Shown one piece after another: positions 8,101 to 15,538 of a stretch of 38,018 nt of DNA (positions are counted from its first letter, which is position 1; each line of letters begins with the position of its first letter). The translations under genes and the position numbers were made by a program. The notes below the pieces were generated by a model, which worked only from the letters and a program-made list of their open reading frames with translations, did no database searches and was not told where the DNA came from. The stretch spans positions 1 through 38,018 of the IMG/VR virus record IMGVR_UViG_3300046557_000447; one strand, 5' to 3'. Origin of the DNA: a virus.

Positions 8101-8875
8101 GAACAGCGCGTCGCAGCTCTCCGACAGCGTCAAGGGCGGCGTGCTGTCCTCGGCGAACATCACCCGCGGGGGCGCCGGCGGGACGGTTACGGTCGCCTCG
8201 ATCATGGGCGGGCTCACCGCGAGCCGGGACAAGGCGACCGCGTTCGATGGCGCGCTGAAGGGCCTGAAGTCGAAGGGCCTGTCGAAGGATCTGATTCAGC
8301 AGATCGGTGAGGCCGGGATTGAGGGCGGCGGCCTGGAGACCGCGGGCGCGCTGCTGGGGGCGTCGTCGTCGGAGATCTCCTCCGTCAACAGCTTGCAAGG
8401 GCAGATCGCGAAGGCGGCCACGTCCGCCGGTAAGACCACGGCCGATGCGGTGTACGGGGCTGCGATCAAGGCGCAGCAGAAGCTCGTCGACTCCCTGAAG
8501 GGGCAGCAGGCCAAGCTGGAGAAGGCCATGAACAACCTCGCGAAGGTCATGGAGAAGTCGATCTCGAAGGCCATCGGGAAGAAGGCATCCGGCGGGATCG
8601 TCGGAGCGGCTGCGTCGGGTGGCCTGCGCGGGGGTTTGACGTGGGTGGGCGAGCACGAGCCCGAGTTGCTGGACCTCCCTGTCGGCTCCCGGGTGCGGTC
8701 CGGGCCGGACTCACGCCGCATGGCAGCGATGGGCGGCGGTGGCCCGGCGGTGGTTCAGCTGGAGATCCGCTCGGGGGGTTCGCCGTACGACGAGTTCTTG
8801 GCGAAGGAGCTGCGCCGGTTCGTCCGCGTGCGCGGAGGCAACGTTCAAGTCGCCCTGATGGGGCGACCCGCATGA
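5168..8875 (+). CDS. Tail tape measure protein
   Basis: A 1235-aa protein with a good site (GGGGAGGT) before ATG 5168. It fixes tail length and is threaded through the tube. The N-terminus (MSDDVTITVRVDD) is typical. Hydrophobic segments lie near residues 55-100 and 365-395, and long Ala/Lys/Gln-rich helices and coiled coils fill much of the rest (around 430-560 and 930-1000). Near residues 810-860 is the common FAEGG-like block (YAEGGLVRGPGTGTSDDVPAPWLSNGEF). A second similar motif is near the C-terminus (ASGGIVGAAASGG, VGEHEPELLDLP). No peptidase or lysozyme motif was recognised. Position and size are diagnostic. Confidence 0.93.
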   Translation: MSDDVTITVRVDDRTAAGFRDVNGRLRDMRGRFAATAGDMQRSGNGLTGALMDVRASLLSLAPAAVPVAASLAPIAVQAGAAGLAVAAFGAAVIPQIANLKDAADAQTKYSDAVQRYGAQSKQAIAAQQQAQQVLAGMPKATQQAAGAYLVLKDKFTQFSDSTAKFTMQPVEKSFAVLGQIVPKLTPMAEGAAKQLDRLVTVAGGAINTSGFDTLSKKVSDFANSALKRATDGAIHFGRVLSEGNAHGPLSQFMQYAREQGPAVKELLTNLASAAGNLAQGAAQAGPGLLTVVNALAKMVSAVPPEVIGRLMQMYAAFKLIKLAGAGIGAAAGGIQSLATKITALRAASVAAGGGVAGLRAAFMALGTATKATVVVAGIAAVVLVLSKLSNIGKSAPPDVDKLTSALTRLGATGEVTGEAASKFGAHFEKLKSQMDKVLDPSISESVNNWGHSVSGGLLKGGDATEELTGSFKAIDESLADLVKGGKAKLAGAALTDMLSRMNPEQVKKLQGSLTKYKDALADQALEAKLTAQSQGLFGQAAQDTAAKLDAQKASADGLRGAIQALNDVNRQGLGGMIGFEAAIDAASTGGKKYHDVLSMQNGQLSLNTDKQREAAGLLSDLADKTDSAASSARESGASWEKVNGIYSRGREQLIASARAMGLGKTEAAALADQILKIPDKTTTFKMNKEDAQHDIESFNAALKATPGAKSVTLKALSKSGEQVLESFGLKVKRLPDGSVTVSTKGGALSTINNIAAALRRLDGKSATTWTFHNIKTNYSTSNSVSGGKSVHDMVGATGGLYTGKGSGFRYAEGGLVRGPGTGTSDDVPAPWLSNGEFVIKAAAVQKYGERFLQRVNDGQLDGPKFAKGGKVSKLAQAEKDARGNLRGQFGISSFGRMAGYQRTSFEKGLATPSDLGSLVAALNTARGEIKGATHGGTESRLLHQLDSVGKSLIKAEKSLSKVTASLDKAKSKLDNLKNSASQLSDSVKGGVLSSANITRGGAGGTVTVASIMGGLTASRDKATAFDGALKGLKSKGLSKDLIQQIGEAGIEGGGLETAGALLGASSSEISSVNSLQGQIAKAATSAGKTTADAVYGAAIKAQQKLVDSLKGQQAKLEKAMNNLAKVMEKSISKAIGKKASGGIVGAAASGGLRGGLTWVGEHEPELLDLPVGSRVRSGPDSRRMAAMGGGGPAVVQLEIRSGGSPYDEFLAKELRRFVRVRGGNVQVALMGRPA

Positions 8876-8879
8876 GGGA

Positions 8880-9392
8880 GTGATCAGCATCCACAGGTAC
8901 CGCGTGTTCAACGGGCCGATGGCCACAACGGCAGCCCAGCAGAAGGTGACGACAGGCACCGCGATCAAGACAATGCTTCAGATCGCAACCCCGAGCACAC
9001 GGCAGATCCAGCTCATCTCGTGGGGGTTCACCCTCGATGGCGTGCCTGGGTCGGCCGGGCAGGTCGAACTGATTCAGACCGACGTCGCCGCGACGGTCAC
9101 CGCGCACGTCGCAGCCGGTGTGCAGCCGCTGGACCCGAATGCGCCGGCGTCCCTGATGACGCTGAGCACGACAGCTACGGGCTACACGGCTTCGGCCGAA
9201 GGCACCACCACAGCGAGCCGTACGTTCGACGCCAACCTCGTCCCTCCCACGGCTGGGGCTACGGACCTCAACTACGTCTACCAGTGGATGCCGGACGAGC
9301 GGCCCATCGTCGCCGTCTCCAAGTTCCTGCGGGTGCGGTGCACGTTCGGCGCGGCCGTGAACCTTTCAACGTGGGTCTGCTTCGACGAGTAG
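8880..9392 (+). CDS. Tail-associated protein of unknown function
   Basis: A 170-aa protein between the tape measure and the large minor tail gene. The frame can start at GTG 8880, directly after a GAGGGA, or at GTG 8904 or ATG 8919. I give the longest because the N-terminal IHRYRVFNGP segment looks like part of the fold. It is Thr/Ala/Val-rich with likely beta strands (TRQIQLISWGFTLDG, KFLRVRCTFGAAVNLSTWVCFDE), suggesting a small beta-sandwich tail protein. Possibly part of the tail tip or a carried adhesion protein; no enzyme motif is visible. Confidence 0.65.
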   Translation: MISIHRYRVFNGPMATTAAQQKVTTGTAIKTMLQIATPSTRQIQLISWGFTLDGVPGSAGQVELIQTDVAATVTAHVAAGVQPLDPNAPASLMTLSTTATGYTASAEGTTTASRTFDANLVPPTAGATDLNYVYQWMPDERPIVAVSKFLRVRCTFGAAVNLSTWVCFDE

Positions 9393-9399
9393 GTGACTG

Positions 9400-12129
9400 A
9401 TGCCAGGGAGTGTTGCCGCACGGTCGATGGGCTGGCAGCGCCGCATGCGCGCCGCGGCTGGTCCCCTCGGCGCGTCCGGGGCGGCCTCGACCGGCGCCCC
9501 CGTGACGGTGGAGCTGCTCGTCAACGGCGTGTGGGTGGACATCACCTCGTACGTCATGGTCCGCGATGACCAGGGGCAGATCACCCTCACCAAGGGGATT
9601 CGCGACGAGGGCAACCAGACCGAACAGGCCAGCGCCAGCCTGCCGCTGAAGAACCAGGACGGCCGGTTTACCCCCAGGAACCCCATGGGCGTCTGGTACG
9701 GGCAGATCGGACGCAACCAACCGGTCCGCATCTCGGTCCCGGACGGGATGGGCGGCAAGTCGTACCGCGTCCAGGGCGAGATCCCGCGCTGGCCCGCATC
9801 GTGGGACCCGACGGGCGCGGACGTATGGGTCGACGTCAGCGTGAACGGACCCCTCCAACGCCTCGCGCAGGGCCCGACTCCGGAACGCAGCGTGATCTAC
9901 AACGCGGTCACGGATCCGATCCCGTCGTCGGTGGTGGCGTACTGGTCGTGCGAGGACCCGTCGGACGCGACGACAATCAAGTCCGCGCTCGTCAGCGGCT
10001 CCCCGATGACAATCTCTGGAACCCCAGCCCTCGCCTCATACGCGGGGTTCGGCGCGTCCGATCCGCTGCCCGACCTCACCGCAAGCTACCTGTCCGGGGG
10101 CGTCGTCGCCTACGACGAACCCACCGCGACCCAGGTCCGCTTCCTCGCCTTCATTCCCGCGATCGGCCTGTCGGACGGCAAGGTGCTCTGCTCGATCGAC
10201 CAGGTCGACTACTCCGCCGGCTCGGCGCAGTTCTGGGAGCTGTACTACTCGACAACCGATGCTTCCAACTCGCTGGTGCTGCGCACGTGTGCGTCCGACG
10301 GCACGTTCCTCGGTATCCAATTGCCCCATACCCTGGATGTCCGCGGCCGTCAAATGTACGTGTCCGTCGAGCTGCAGGAGTCCGGGACGGCGATCACCCG
10401 AACGGTGCGGATCACGGACATCAACACCGGGGCAACGTCAAGCGTCACCGACACCCAGAACGTGACCCAGCTCTCCCGCGTGGTCAAGGTGCAGTTCGGC
10501 CCCGCGGCTCGTGCCACAGCTGGCCCGGCTGGCACCCAGTACCTACCTGGGGTCGCCGTCGGGCACGTGACCGTGGAGAACACGATCACCGCTGTGGGCG
10601 CGCTCGGGGTACGCCTCAACCCGATCGGGGAGGCCGCAGGGCGCCGCATTCAGCGCCTGTGCGGCGAGGAGGGGATCCCGTTCGACTGGGTGGGCGACCT
10701 CGACGACACCGTCGACATGGGCGCGCAGGGTAAGCAGAATCCGCTGACCCTGATGCAGGAGGCCGTCCTCGCCGACGACGGCCTGCTGTACGAGAACCTC
10801 GCCGTGCTCGGACTCGGCTACCGCACCCGGGCATCGCTGTACAACCAGGACCCGGCCCTGGTGCTGAACTACGCCGGGTTCAACTTGGCGGAGGTCCCCA
10901 CCCCGGTAGAAGACGACCGCTACTTGGCCAACCGCGTCACGGTCAGCGTGGGCGGCGTGACGGCCACCTACGAGGAGACAGCCGGCCCCCTGTCGACAGC
11001 GCCCCCGCCGGCCGGGGTGGGCGTGTACGGGCCGAACGCAGACTCGCCGCTCACCCTGAACCTTGCGACGTCGGACACGCCGACGCTGTTGGACCAGGCG
11101 GCGTGGCGGGTGCACCACGGGACGGTGGACGAGGCCCGCTACCCGCAGATCAGCGTCAACTTGGCGCATGCGTCGATCACTCCGGACATGCGGCGGGCGG
11201 TCCTCGCGCTGCGGATGGGCGACCGCGTCCAGATCATCAACCCGCCGTCCTGGCTCGGCGGGGACACGATCGACCAGCTGATCCTCGGATTCGAGGAGTC
11301 CATCACCCACTTCCAGCACAAGCTGACGTTCACCTGCGCCCCCGCGAGCCCCTACAGCGCGATCGGGGTCCTCGACACCACCGCCCGCTTGGACACGGCC
11401 GGCAGCCAGCTCGCGGCGGACGTCACAGCGGGCGCGACGACCCTGTCCGTGGTCACCACTTCGGGCCCGGCCTGGGTGCAGTACGGGCAGCTCAACGCGA
11501 ACAGGAATTTCGAGACCGACCTCAACAACTGGTCGGCTTCCGGATCCGCTATCGCCCGCGTAGCTACTCCGGGCACCCCGGCATTCCCTGGCCTGTGGTC
11601 GCTACAGATCACCCCGGACGGCGTCTCCCAGTTCCCGAACGCGGGCAGCGAGCAGATTCCTGTGACGGTCGGCCAGCAGTACACGCTGTCGGGGTGGCTG
11701 CTGTGCGCCACCTCGCGCGCCGTCGACCTGAACGTCAACTGGTTCGACGTCGCTCACGGATATCTGAGCACTTCGGGAAATGAGTTGACGGTCGCCGCGA
11801 ACACCTGGACTTTCCTCTCACTCACCGCGACCGCCCCGGCAAGCTCCGTGTACGCAAACTTGGCACCGACCGTGCCCAACTTTCCGCCGTCCGCTGATGT
11901 TCTCTACGCGGACGAAATCATTTTCCGTCTCGCGAGTGAGACCGCTAACCCCGATGATTTCCCGTTCGATATCAGCGTCGGCGGCGAAACCATGACCGTC
12001 ACCCGCATCGCAGGCGGGACTTCACCACAAACGTTCACCATCGGCGCCCGCTCCGTCAACGGAATCATCAAAGCCCAAACCGCAGGCACCGCCGTGAGCC
12101 TCGCCAACCCGACCATCCTCGCCCTGTAA
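9400..12129 (+). CDS. Large minor tail protein with lectin-like and carbohydrate-binding-like domains
   Basis: A 909-aa protein; GTAGGTGA lies just before ATG 9400. Residues about 30-150 form a distal-tail-like domain (VELLVNGVWVDITSYV, PLKNQDGRFTPRNPMG). Residues about 170-400 read as a concanavalin/LamG-like beta sandwich (AYWSCEDPSDA, then AQFWELYYST). Residues about 415-640 fit a baseplate-hub or tail-spike-like core. Residues about 700-830 (NRNFETDLNNWSASGSA, YTLSGWLLCAT, ADVLYADEIIFR) have the jelly-roll pattern of CBM-type domains that bind cell-surface sugars. It probably forms the tail tip and contributes to host recognition. Domain names are by pattern, not by search. Confidence 0.8.
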   Translation: MPGSVAARSMGWQRRMRAAAGPLGASGAASTGAPVTVELLVNGVWVDITSYVMVRDDQGQITLTKGIRDEGNQTEQASASLPLKNQDGRFTPRNPMGVWYGQIGRNQPVRISVPDGMGGKSYRVQGEIPRWPASWDPTGADVWVDVSVNGPLQRLAQGPTPERSVIYNAVTDPIPSSVVAYWSCEDPSDATTIKSALVSGSPMTISGTPALASYAGFGASDPLPDLTASYLSGGVVAYDEPTATQVRFLAFIPAIGLSDGKVLCSIDQVDYSAGSAQFWELYYSTTDASNSLVLRTCASDGTFLGIQLPHTLDVRGRQMYVSVELQESGTAITRTVRITDINTGATSSVTDTQNVTQLSRVVKVQFGPAARATAGPAGTQYLPGVAVGHVTVENTITAVGALGVRLNPIGEAAGRRIQRLCGEEGIPFDWVGDLDDTVDMGAQGKQNPLTLMQEAVLADDGLLYENLAVLGLGYRTRASLYNQDPALVLNYAGFNLAEVPTPVEDDRYLANRVTVSVGGVTATYEETAGPLSTAPPPAGVGVYGPNADSPLTLNLATSDTPTLLDQAAWRVHHGTVDEARYPQISVNLAHASITPDMRRAVLALRMGDRVQIINPPSWLGGDTIDQLILGFEESITHFQHKLTFTCAPASPYSAIGVLDTTARLDTAGSQLAADVTAGATTLSVVTTSGPAWVQYGQLNANRNFETDLNNWSASGSAIARVATPGTPAFPGLWSLQITPDGVSQFPNAGSEQIPVTVGQQYTLSGWLLCATSRAVDLNVNWFDVAHGYLSTSGNELTVAANTWTFLSLTATAPASSVYANLAPTVPNFPPSADVLYADEIIFRLASETANPDDFPFDISVGGETMTVTRIAGGTSPQTFTIGARSVNGIIKAQTAGTAVSLANPTILAL

Positions 12130-12140
12130 GGAGACATCTC

Positions 12141-12695
12141 GTGCCAGAGGCCTATCCCACGCCCCTTGCAGGGCAGAGGCTCACCGCCGCTCTGCTCCGG
12201 TCGATGCAACCCGTAGTGCTGCGGAAAACTTCGGACACCTCCCGCTCATCGACCACGACCCAAACAGCGGACCCTCATCTGCAATTCACTGCGGAAGCAG
12301 GCGCGGTTTATGCGTGGCACGGGTGGATCCGGTACGACGCGGCCACGGGCGGAGACCTCATTATCGCGTTCAGCGCCCCTACGGGGTCCCTCGGCGGATG
12401 GGGCGGACATGGCGTCGGTGTCCTCGTTATCGGCGCAAACACCACCCCGACCCTTGAGACGGACACCGTACGCGCCGACGGCTACATGCTGCGCGTCGAG
12501 GCCAATGACGTGACCCAGTTCAGGACGTACGGCGGCCTCGGTGTCGGCAATGGAATGTCCCTTTTCATCAACGGCACTCTTCGCGTCGGGCCAACTGGTG
12601 GGACATGGGCTTTGACCTGGTCTCAATCTGTCTCGAACGCGACCGCCACGACCCTTTTCACGGATAGCTACATTTCATTGCAGCGCATCGCTTAA
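12141..12695 (+). CDS. Minor tail / receptor-binding-type protein
   Basis: A 184-aa protein starting at GTG 12141 after AAGGAGACA. The N-terminal 40 residues (LAGQRLTAALLRSMQP) form a short helical attachment segment. The remainder is a beta-rich domain: LQFTAEAGAVYAWHGWIRYDA, GDLIIAFSAPTG, FINGTLRVGPTGG, STTLFTDSYISLQRIA-like ending. This arrangement (short anchor plus a trimeric-looking beta domain after the tail tip gene) is common in Streptomyces phage tail appendages. A receptor-binding role is an inference. Confidence 0.65.
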   Translation: MPEAYPTPLAGQRLTAALLRSMQPVVLRKTSDTSRSSTTTQTADPHLQFTAEAGAVYAWHGWIRYDAATGGDLIIAFSAPTGSLGGWGGHGVGVLVIGANTTPTLETDTVRADGYMLRVEANDVTQFRTYGGLGVGNGMSLFINGTLRVGPTGGTWALTWSQSVSNATATTLFTDSYISLQRIA

Positions 12696-12708
12696 AGGAG
12701 TTTGAACT

Positions 12709-12906
12709 ATGCCCACTTACGTGATCACTGGGAAGAACATCAGTGGTGAGCCCGTGGCTTCGGTGAGTATTTCCGGGATCGATCAGGAGGCGCCCGTGGT
12801 ACAGGACATCGATGTGGTGAACGTGGTGAGAGCGTTCCTTGCCGGTACGGCCAGTGTGAACAGCGTGGTCGCGCAGAGATACGAGCAGGTCATAACCGTC
12901 ATATGA
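12709..12906 (+). CDS. Small protein of unknown function between tail and lysis genes
   Basis: A 65-aa protein with AAAGGAG about 8 bases before ATG 12709. It is rich in Val, Ile and Ser and predicted mostly beta, with no membrane segment or Cys. It lies between the tail appendage gene and the endolysin with short gaps on each side. It may be a small tail accessory protein. No family recognised. Confidence 0.65.
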   Translation: MPTYVITGKNISGEPVASVSISGIDQEAPVVQDIDVVNVVRAFLAGTASVNSVVAQRYEQVITVI

Positions 12907-12919
12907 GAGAGGACTAACC

Positions 12920-13900
12920 ATGACCGGAACCGGACCGCAAACATACCCGGGCGCCAACACAGCGCACTGGTGGCAAACCAGATGGGGCGGCGACCTCATG
13001 GAGGTCAACGTCGCAGGACTCCACACCACTGAGGGCGTCGGCCTCACCGACTACGACGGCGGGGCGATGGCCCCGAACCTCACCGCTATCTCGAACTTCG
13101 CCCGGAAACGCCTCGACTGGTACCAGCACTTCGACATCGACCGCTCGTCCCGCGCGCTACAGAACCTGGCCGGCGGGGTACAGACGAACACGCTGAACGT
13201 GGTGCAGGTGGAACTTGAGGGGACCTGCGACTACTCGAAGCGCGAGCGCTGGGGCAGCCGCGTCGCGGGCAAGGACTACATCTACTGGGGTGACCCGCCG
13301 GACTGGGCACTCCGGGACCTCGCGGACTTCCTGCGCTGGCTGAACGCCGAGCACGGGGTGCCGCTGTCCGGGCCGTCGATGTGGCTGAACTACGGGCCGG
13401 ACCCCCGGCGTCCGGGTGTCACGCCCGCGTCGTACGGGGCCAGCCCGGCCCGCATGTCCTTCGCGGAATGGAACGCCTTCGAGGGCGTGTGCGGGCACCA
13501 GCACGTTCCCGAGAACGACCACGGCGACCCCGGCGCTCTGCCGTTCGCCAAGCTCATTGCCCTGGCCAAGGGGCAGCCCGTACCTGAGGAGGACGACATG
13601 CCCACTGCTGCCGAGGTCGCGAAGGCGGTGCTGACCTACGACGGGGTGATCTCCGTCCCGGGCGCGCCCGCCACGAACCCGACGTGGACGTTGTCGAGCG
13701 TGCAGACGGAGATCCTCAAGCGGATCGACGCGGTGCGTACCGCGGAGGCCGCACAGACCGCCGCGATCACGAAGCTCGCCGAGCTGATCGGCTCCGGTGT
13801 GGACACGGCTGCCGTGGTGGCAGCGGTGAAGGTGGCCATCGCGGAAGCGGTGGTCAAGGTGAGCGTCGATGTGACCGGCGCCGCAACGAAGGGATCCTGA
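12920..13900 (+). CDS. Endolysin, N-acetylmuramoyl-L-alanine amidase type
   Basis: A 326-aa protein that should cut the amide bond between muramic acid and the peptide stem of host peptidoglycan. The catalytic domain spans about 1-215: HTTEG with H35, VQVELEG near 95-101, and CGHQHVPENDHGDPG near 191-205, which resembles the zinc-binding, DPG-ending motif of type-2 amidases. H35, H193 or H195, and H201 or D203 are likely metal or catalytic residues. The C-terminal part (about 227-326) is Ala/Val-rich and helical, probably for binding or oligomerising. There is no signal peptide, so it depends on the holin. An internal start (13598) may give a separate C-terminal product. Confidence 0.85.
   Translation: MTGTGPQTYPGANTAHWWQTRWGGDLMEVNVAGLHTTEGVGLTDYDGGAMAPNLTAISNFARKRLDWYQHFDIDRSSRALQNLAGGVQTNTLNVVQVELEGTCDYSKRERWGSRVAGKDYIYWGDPPDWALRDLADFLRWLNAEHGVPLSGPSMWLNYGPDPRRPGVTPASYGASPARMSFAEWNAFEGVCGHQHVPENDHGDPGALPFAKLIALAKGQPVPEEDDMPTAAEVAKAVLTYDGVISVPGAPATNPTWTLSSVQTEILKRIDAVRTAEAAQTAAITKLAELIGSGVDTAAVVAAVKVAIAEAVVKVSVDVTGAATKGS
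13586..13600 (+). promoter_or_regulatory. Internal ribosome binding site and start inside the endolysin gene
   Basis: GAGGAGGA (13586-13593) lies four bases before an in-frame ATG at 13598. It is the strongest Shine-Dalgarno match in this gene and falls exactly at the boundary between the catalytic and C-terminal domains (M227). Translation from it would give a 100-aa C-terminal fragment. Several other endolysins are known to make such fragments, which assemble with the full-length enzyme. Confidence 0.5.
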
Positions 13901-13902
13901 TC

Positions 13903-14169
13903 ATGTCTGAGTCGTCTCTCCCTGACGTGAACACCGTGGTGAAGACCGCGGCCACCTACGGCCGCGACCTTGCCGAGCGTGTCATCTGGACGTTCCTCGG
14001 AGGGACCACCGCGGTAGTGGTCGCCTCCGGGCCGGCCGACGTGCTGCACGCCTCGTTCTGGCAGGCCGTCGCCACGGGCGGTGTTGCTGCGGTGGTGTCC
14101 CTCGTGAAGGGTCTGGCCGCGCGCGGCTTCGGTGCCAGGAACTCCGCCTCGACGGCTTCGGGCGTCTAG
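13903..14169 (+). CDS. Holin, phage r1t-like
   Basis: An 88-aa protein with GAAGGGA about 8 bases before ATG 13903. It has two hydrophobic segments: about 26-43 (VIWTFLGGTTAVVVASGP) and about 50-70 (FWQAVATGGVAAVVSLVKGLAA), then a short basic tail. This two-segment shape, with N-terminus and position after the endolysin, matches the r1t-type holins common in actinophages. It would form the membrane holes that release endolysin. Confidence 0.8.
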   Translation: MSESSLPDVNTVVKTAATYGRDLAERVIWTFLGGTTAVVVASGPADVLHASFWQAVATGGVAAVVSLVKGLAARGFGARNSASTASGV

Positions 14170-14177
14170 GAGTCCTG

Positions 14178-14438
14178 TTGGACGCCACCACCATCGGCGC
14201 CGTCCTCACCTGCGTGGGCGTGCTGTCCGGCTCGGTGGTGGCGTACATCGGGAAGCGGGGCGAGACCCGCAACTCGCTCACGGACCAGCTCCAAGAGGAA
14301 CTGACCGCGAAACGCACCGAGCTGGCCACGGCGCAAGCCGAGGTCACCGCGTTGCAGCAGCAGCGTCGTGAGTACCTCGTCAGGATCACCCAGCTAGAGA
14401 TAGAGAACATCCGACTCGGAGGAAACCCGCAACCATGA
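14178..14438 (+). CDS. Membrane-anchored coiled-coil protein in the lysis cassette
   Basis: An 86-aa protein starting at TTG 14178 with TAGGAG just upstream. Residues 4-23 (TTIGAVLTCVGVLSGSVVAY) form one membrane segment. Residues about 30-80 are a strong heptad coiled coil (QEELTAKRTELATAQAEVTAL and on). One membrane anchor plus coiled coil in a lysis cassette suggests a holin partner or second holin-like protein. The stop overlaps the next start (ATGA at 14435). Confidence 0.65.
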   Translation: MDATTIGAVLTCVGVLSGSVVAYIGKRGETRNSLTDQLQEELTAKRTELATAQAEVTALQQQRREYLVRITQLEIENIRLGGNPQP

Positions 14439-15094
14439 CCCGGACCCAGCGAACGATCGTCCTGCACTGGCGGGGCATTGCCACAGCCTGCGCGATCGTC
14501 GCTCTGTTCGGCATCGCGTGGGCGACGTGGCACCGCGTAGACGAGTCGGACAGCAGGTATGCGGCGGCCGCGGCCGAGGCGAACAAGCGCGGCGACGCCG
14601 TCAGCTTGCTCGCGGGGGATGTGCGGGCGCTGCGGGCGCAGGTGCAGGCGCGGGGTGGGACTCCGGTGGCTCCGGACCCGAGCAAGGCGGTGCCTTCGCT
14701 GTCGGCGCGCGCGGAGGTCCCCGTCCCGATCCCGGGCCCGCAGGGTCCTGCGGGTTCGCCTGGCCCGTCTGGTTCCCCGGGGACACCGGGCGCTACGGGA
14801 GCGGCCGGCACCTCGGGCAAGGACGGAGAGGTCGGGGCAGTCGGACCGGCTGGTCCTGCGGGTCCTACCGGTCCTCAGGGCGCGCAGGGCCCGGCCGGTC
14901 CCGCGGGGCAGGACGGGACGGACGGACGTGATGGGCAGGATGGGCAGACCTGCCCGGACGGCTACAGCCTCCAGCCTCCCGCGGACGACCCTGACGCCCT
15001 GGTGTGCCGCCGCGACGGCGCCCCCGATCCGGGCAGTAGCGATTCCCCCAGCCCGCTCGCCGCGGGCCTCGACCCGCGCCGCAAGTACCTGTGA
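14435..15094 (+). CDS. Membrane-anchored collagen-like protein
   Basis: A 219-aa protein with a transmembrane segment at about 14-32 (GIATACAIVALFGIAWATW), a helical region with Ala/Glu heptads at 40-75, a Pro/Ser linker, then about 23 Gly-X-Y triplets at 101-170 (for example GPQGPAGSPG). It ends in a short domain with two Cys (TCPDG and LVCRRDG). Such repeats form triple helices and occur in phage tail fibres. Here the protein lies at the end of the lysis cassette and has an N-terminal anchor, so a membrane-bound trimer reaching toward the cell wall is more likely than a tail fibre. Exact role unknown. Confidence 0.8.
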   Translation: MTRTQRTIVLHWRGIATACAIVALFGIAWATWHRVDESDSRYAAAAAEANKRGDAVSLLAGDVRALRAQVQARGGTPVAPDPSKAVPSLSARAEVPVPIPGPQGPAGSPGPSGSPGTPGATGAAGTSGKDGEVGAVGPAGPAGPTGPQGAQGPAGPAGQDGTDGRDGQDGQTCPDGYSLQPPADDPDALVCRRDGAPDPGSSDSPSPLAAGLDPRRKYL

Positions 15095-15101
15095 AAAAGC
15101 A

Positions 15102-15119
15102 CCCGGGCACCACCCCGGG
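15102..15119 (+). terminator. Hairpin at the end of the late gene operon
   Basis: CCCGGG at 15102-15107 and again at 15114-15119 can pair across a 6-base loop, directly after the stop of the collagen-like gene. There is no T-tract. Genes on opposite strands converge here (the next gene is on the minus strand, ending at 15220), so this is a plausible end point for late transcription. Confidence 0.45.
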
Positions 15120-15219
15120 GGCATCGCCATACGGACCGGCCACGGTCAACGGAGGCACGTTCACCGTAGCGGGCCCGCGCGCGAAACTCTCCCCAGCCCT
15201 GGGGAGTTCAGCGAGATAG

Positions 15220-15399
15220 CTACGCGGCTTCAACGACCTCGGCCCGGGCCGCGGCCGCCCACTCCTCCAACAGCCGCTCGTACTCGGCCCGCTCCGCCGC
15301 CGTGAGCTGCGTCCCCTCACGCGGCCACAGGGCACGGATGTCCTCATTCACGACCGCAGCAGGCCGCACAGCGCCGCTAGGCAGGGGGTTGGGGGACAT
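15220..15399 (-). CDS. Small Streptomyces-type hypothetical protein
   Basis: A 59-aa protein on the minus strand with ATG at 15399. The frame is open upstream to 15489, but that extension is Arg/Cys/Gly-rich and unlikely to be coding. The C-terminal half is a predicted amphipathic helix (LTAAERAEYERLLEEWAAAAR) preceded by VNEDIRALWPREG. It has no good Shine-Dalgarno; a TACGCT about 7 bases before the ATG could be the -10 of a leaderless transcript. Its role is unknown. It is divergent from the regulator at 15539. Confidence 0.55.
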   Translation of the reverse strand: MSPNPLPSGAVRPAAVVNEDIRALWPREGTQLTAAERAEYERLLEEWAAAARAEVVEAA

Positions 15400-15481
15400 G
15401 AGACAAGCGTATCCGCGAGCACCGACACAGGCACGCCCCCTGAGCAGGCCCGGGCACTGGACAGGGGGCGCAACCGCCATA

Positions 15482-15528
15482 TCCCCCACGCGGAGGGGGA
15501 GTAGCGTTCTGAGTGTCTAGGTCAGAAC
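15482..15528 (+). promoter_or_regulatory. Two dyads in front of the XRE/TPR regulator
   Basis: TCCCCC (15482-15487) pairs with GGGGGA (15495-15500), and GTTCTGA (15506-15512) pairs with TCAGAAC (15522-15528) over 9 bases. The second dyad ends 10 bases before the regulator's ATG at 15539. Both lie in the gap between divergent genes and could be binding sites of the regulator itself or another protein. The CGGAG between the second dyad and the ATG could be the ribosome binding site. Confidence 0.5.
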
Positions 15529-15538
15529 GGAGTCCAGT

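Noticed and set aside
8919-9392. ATG 8919 as the start of the tail-associated protein
   Set aside because: No ribosome binding site precedes it, and the preceding IHRYRVF segment looks like part of the protein. Not excluded.
9400-12129. Peptidase or lysozyme domain in the large minor tail protein
   Set aside because: No catalytic motif was visible; the repeats fit lectin-like and carbohydrate-binding folds instead.
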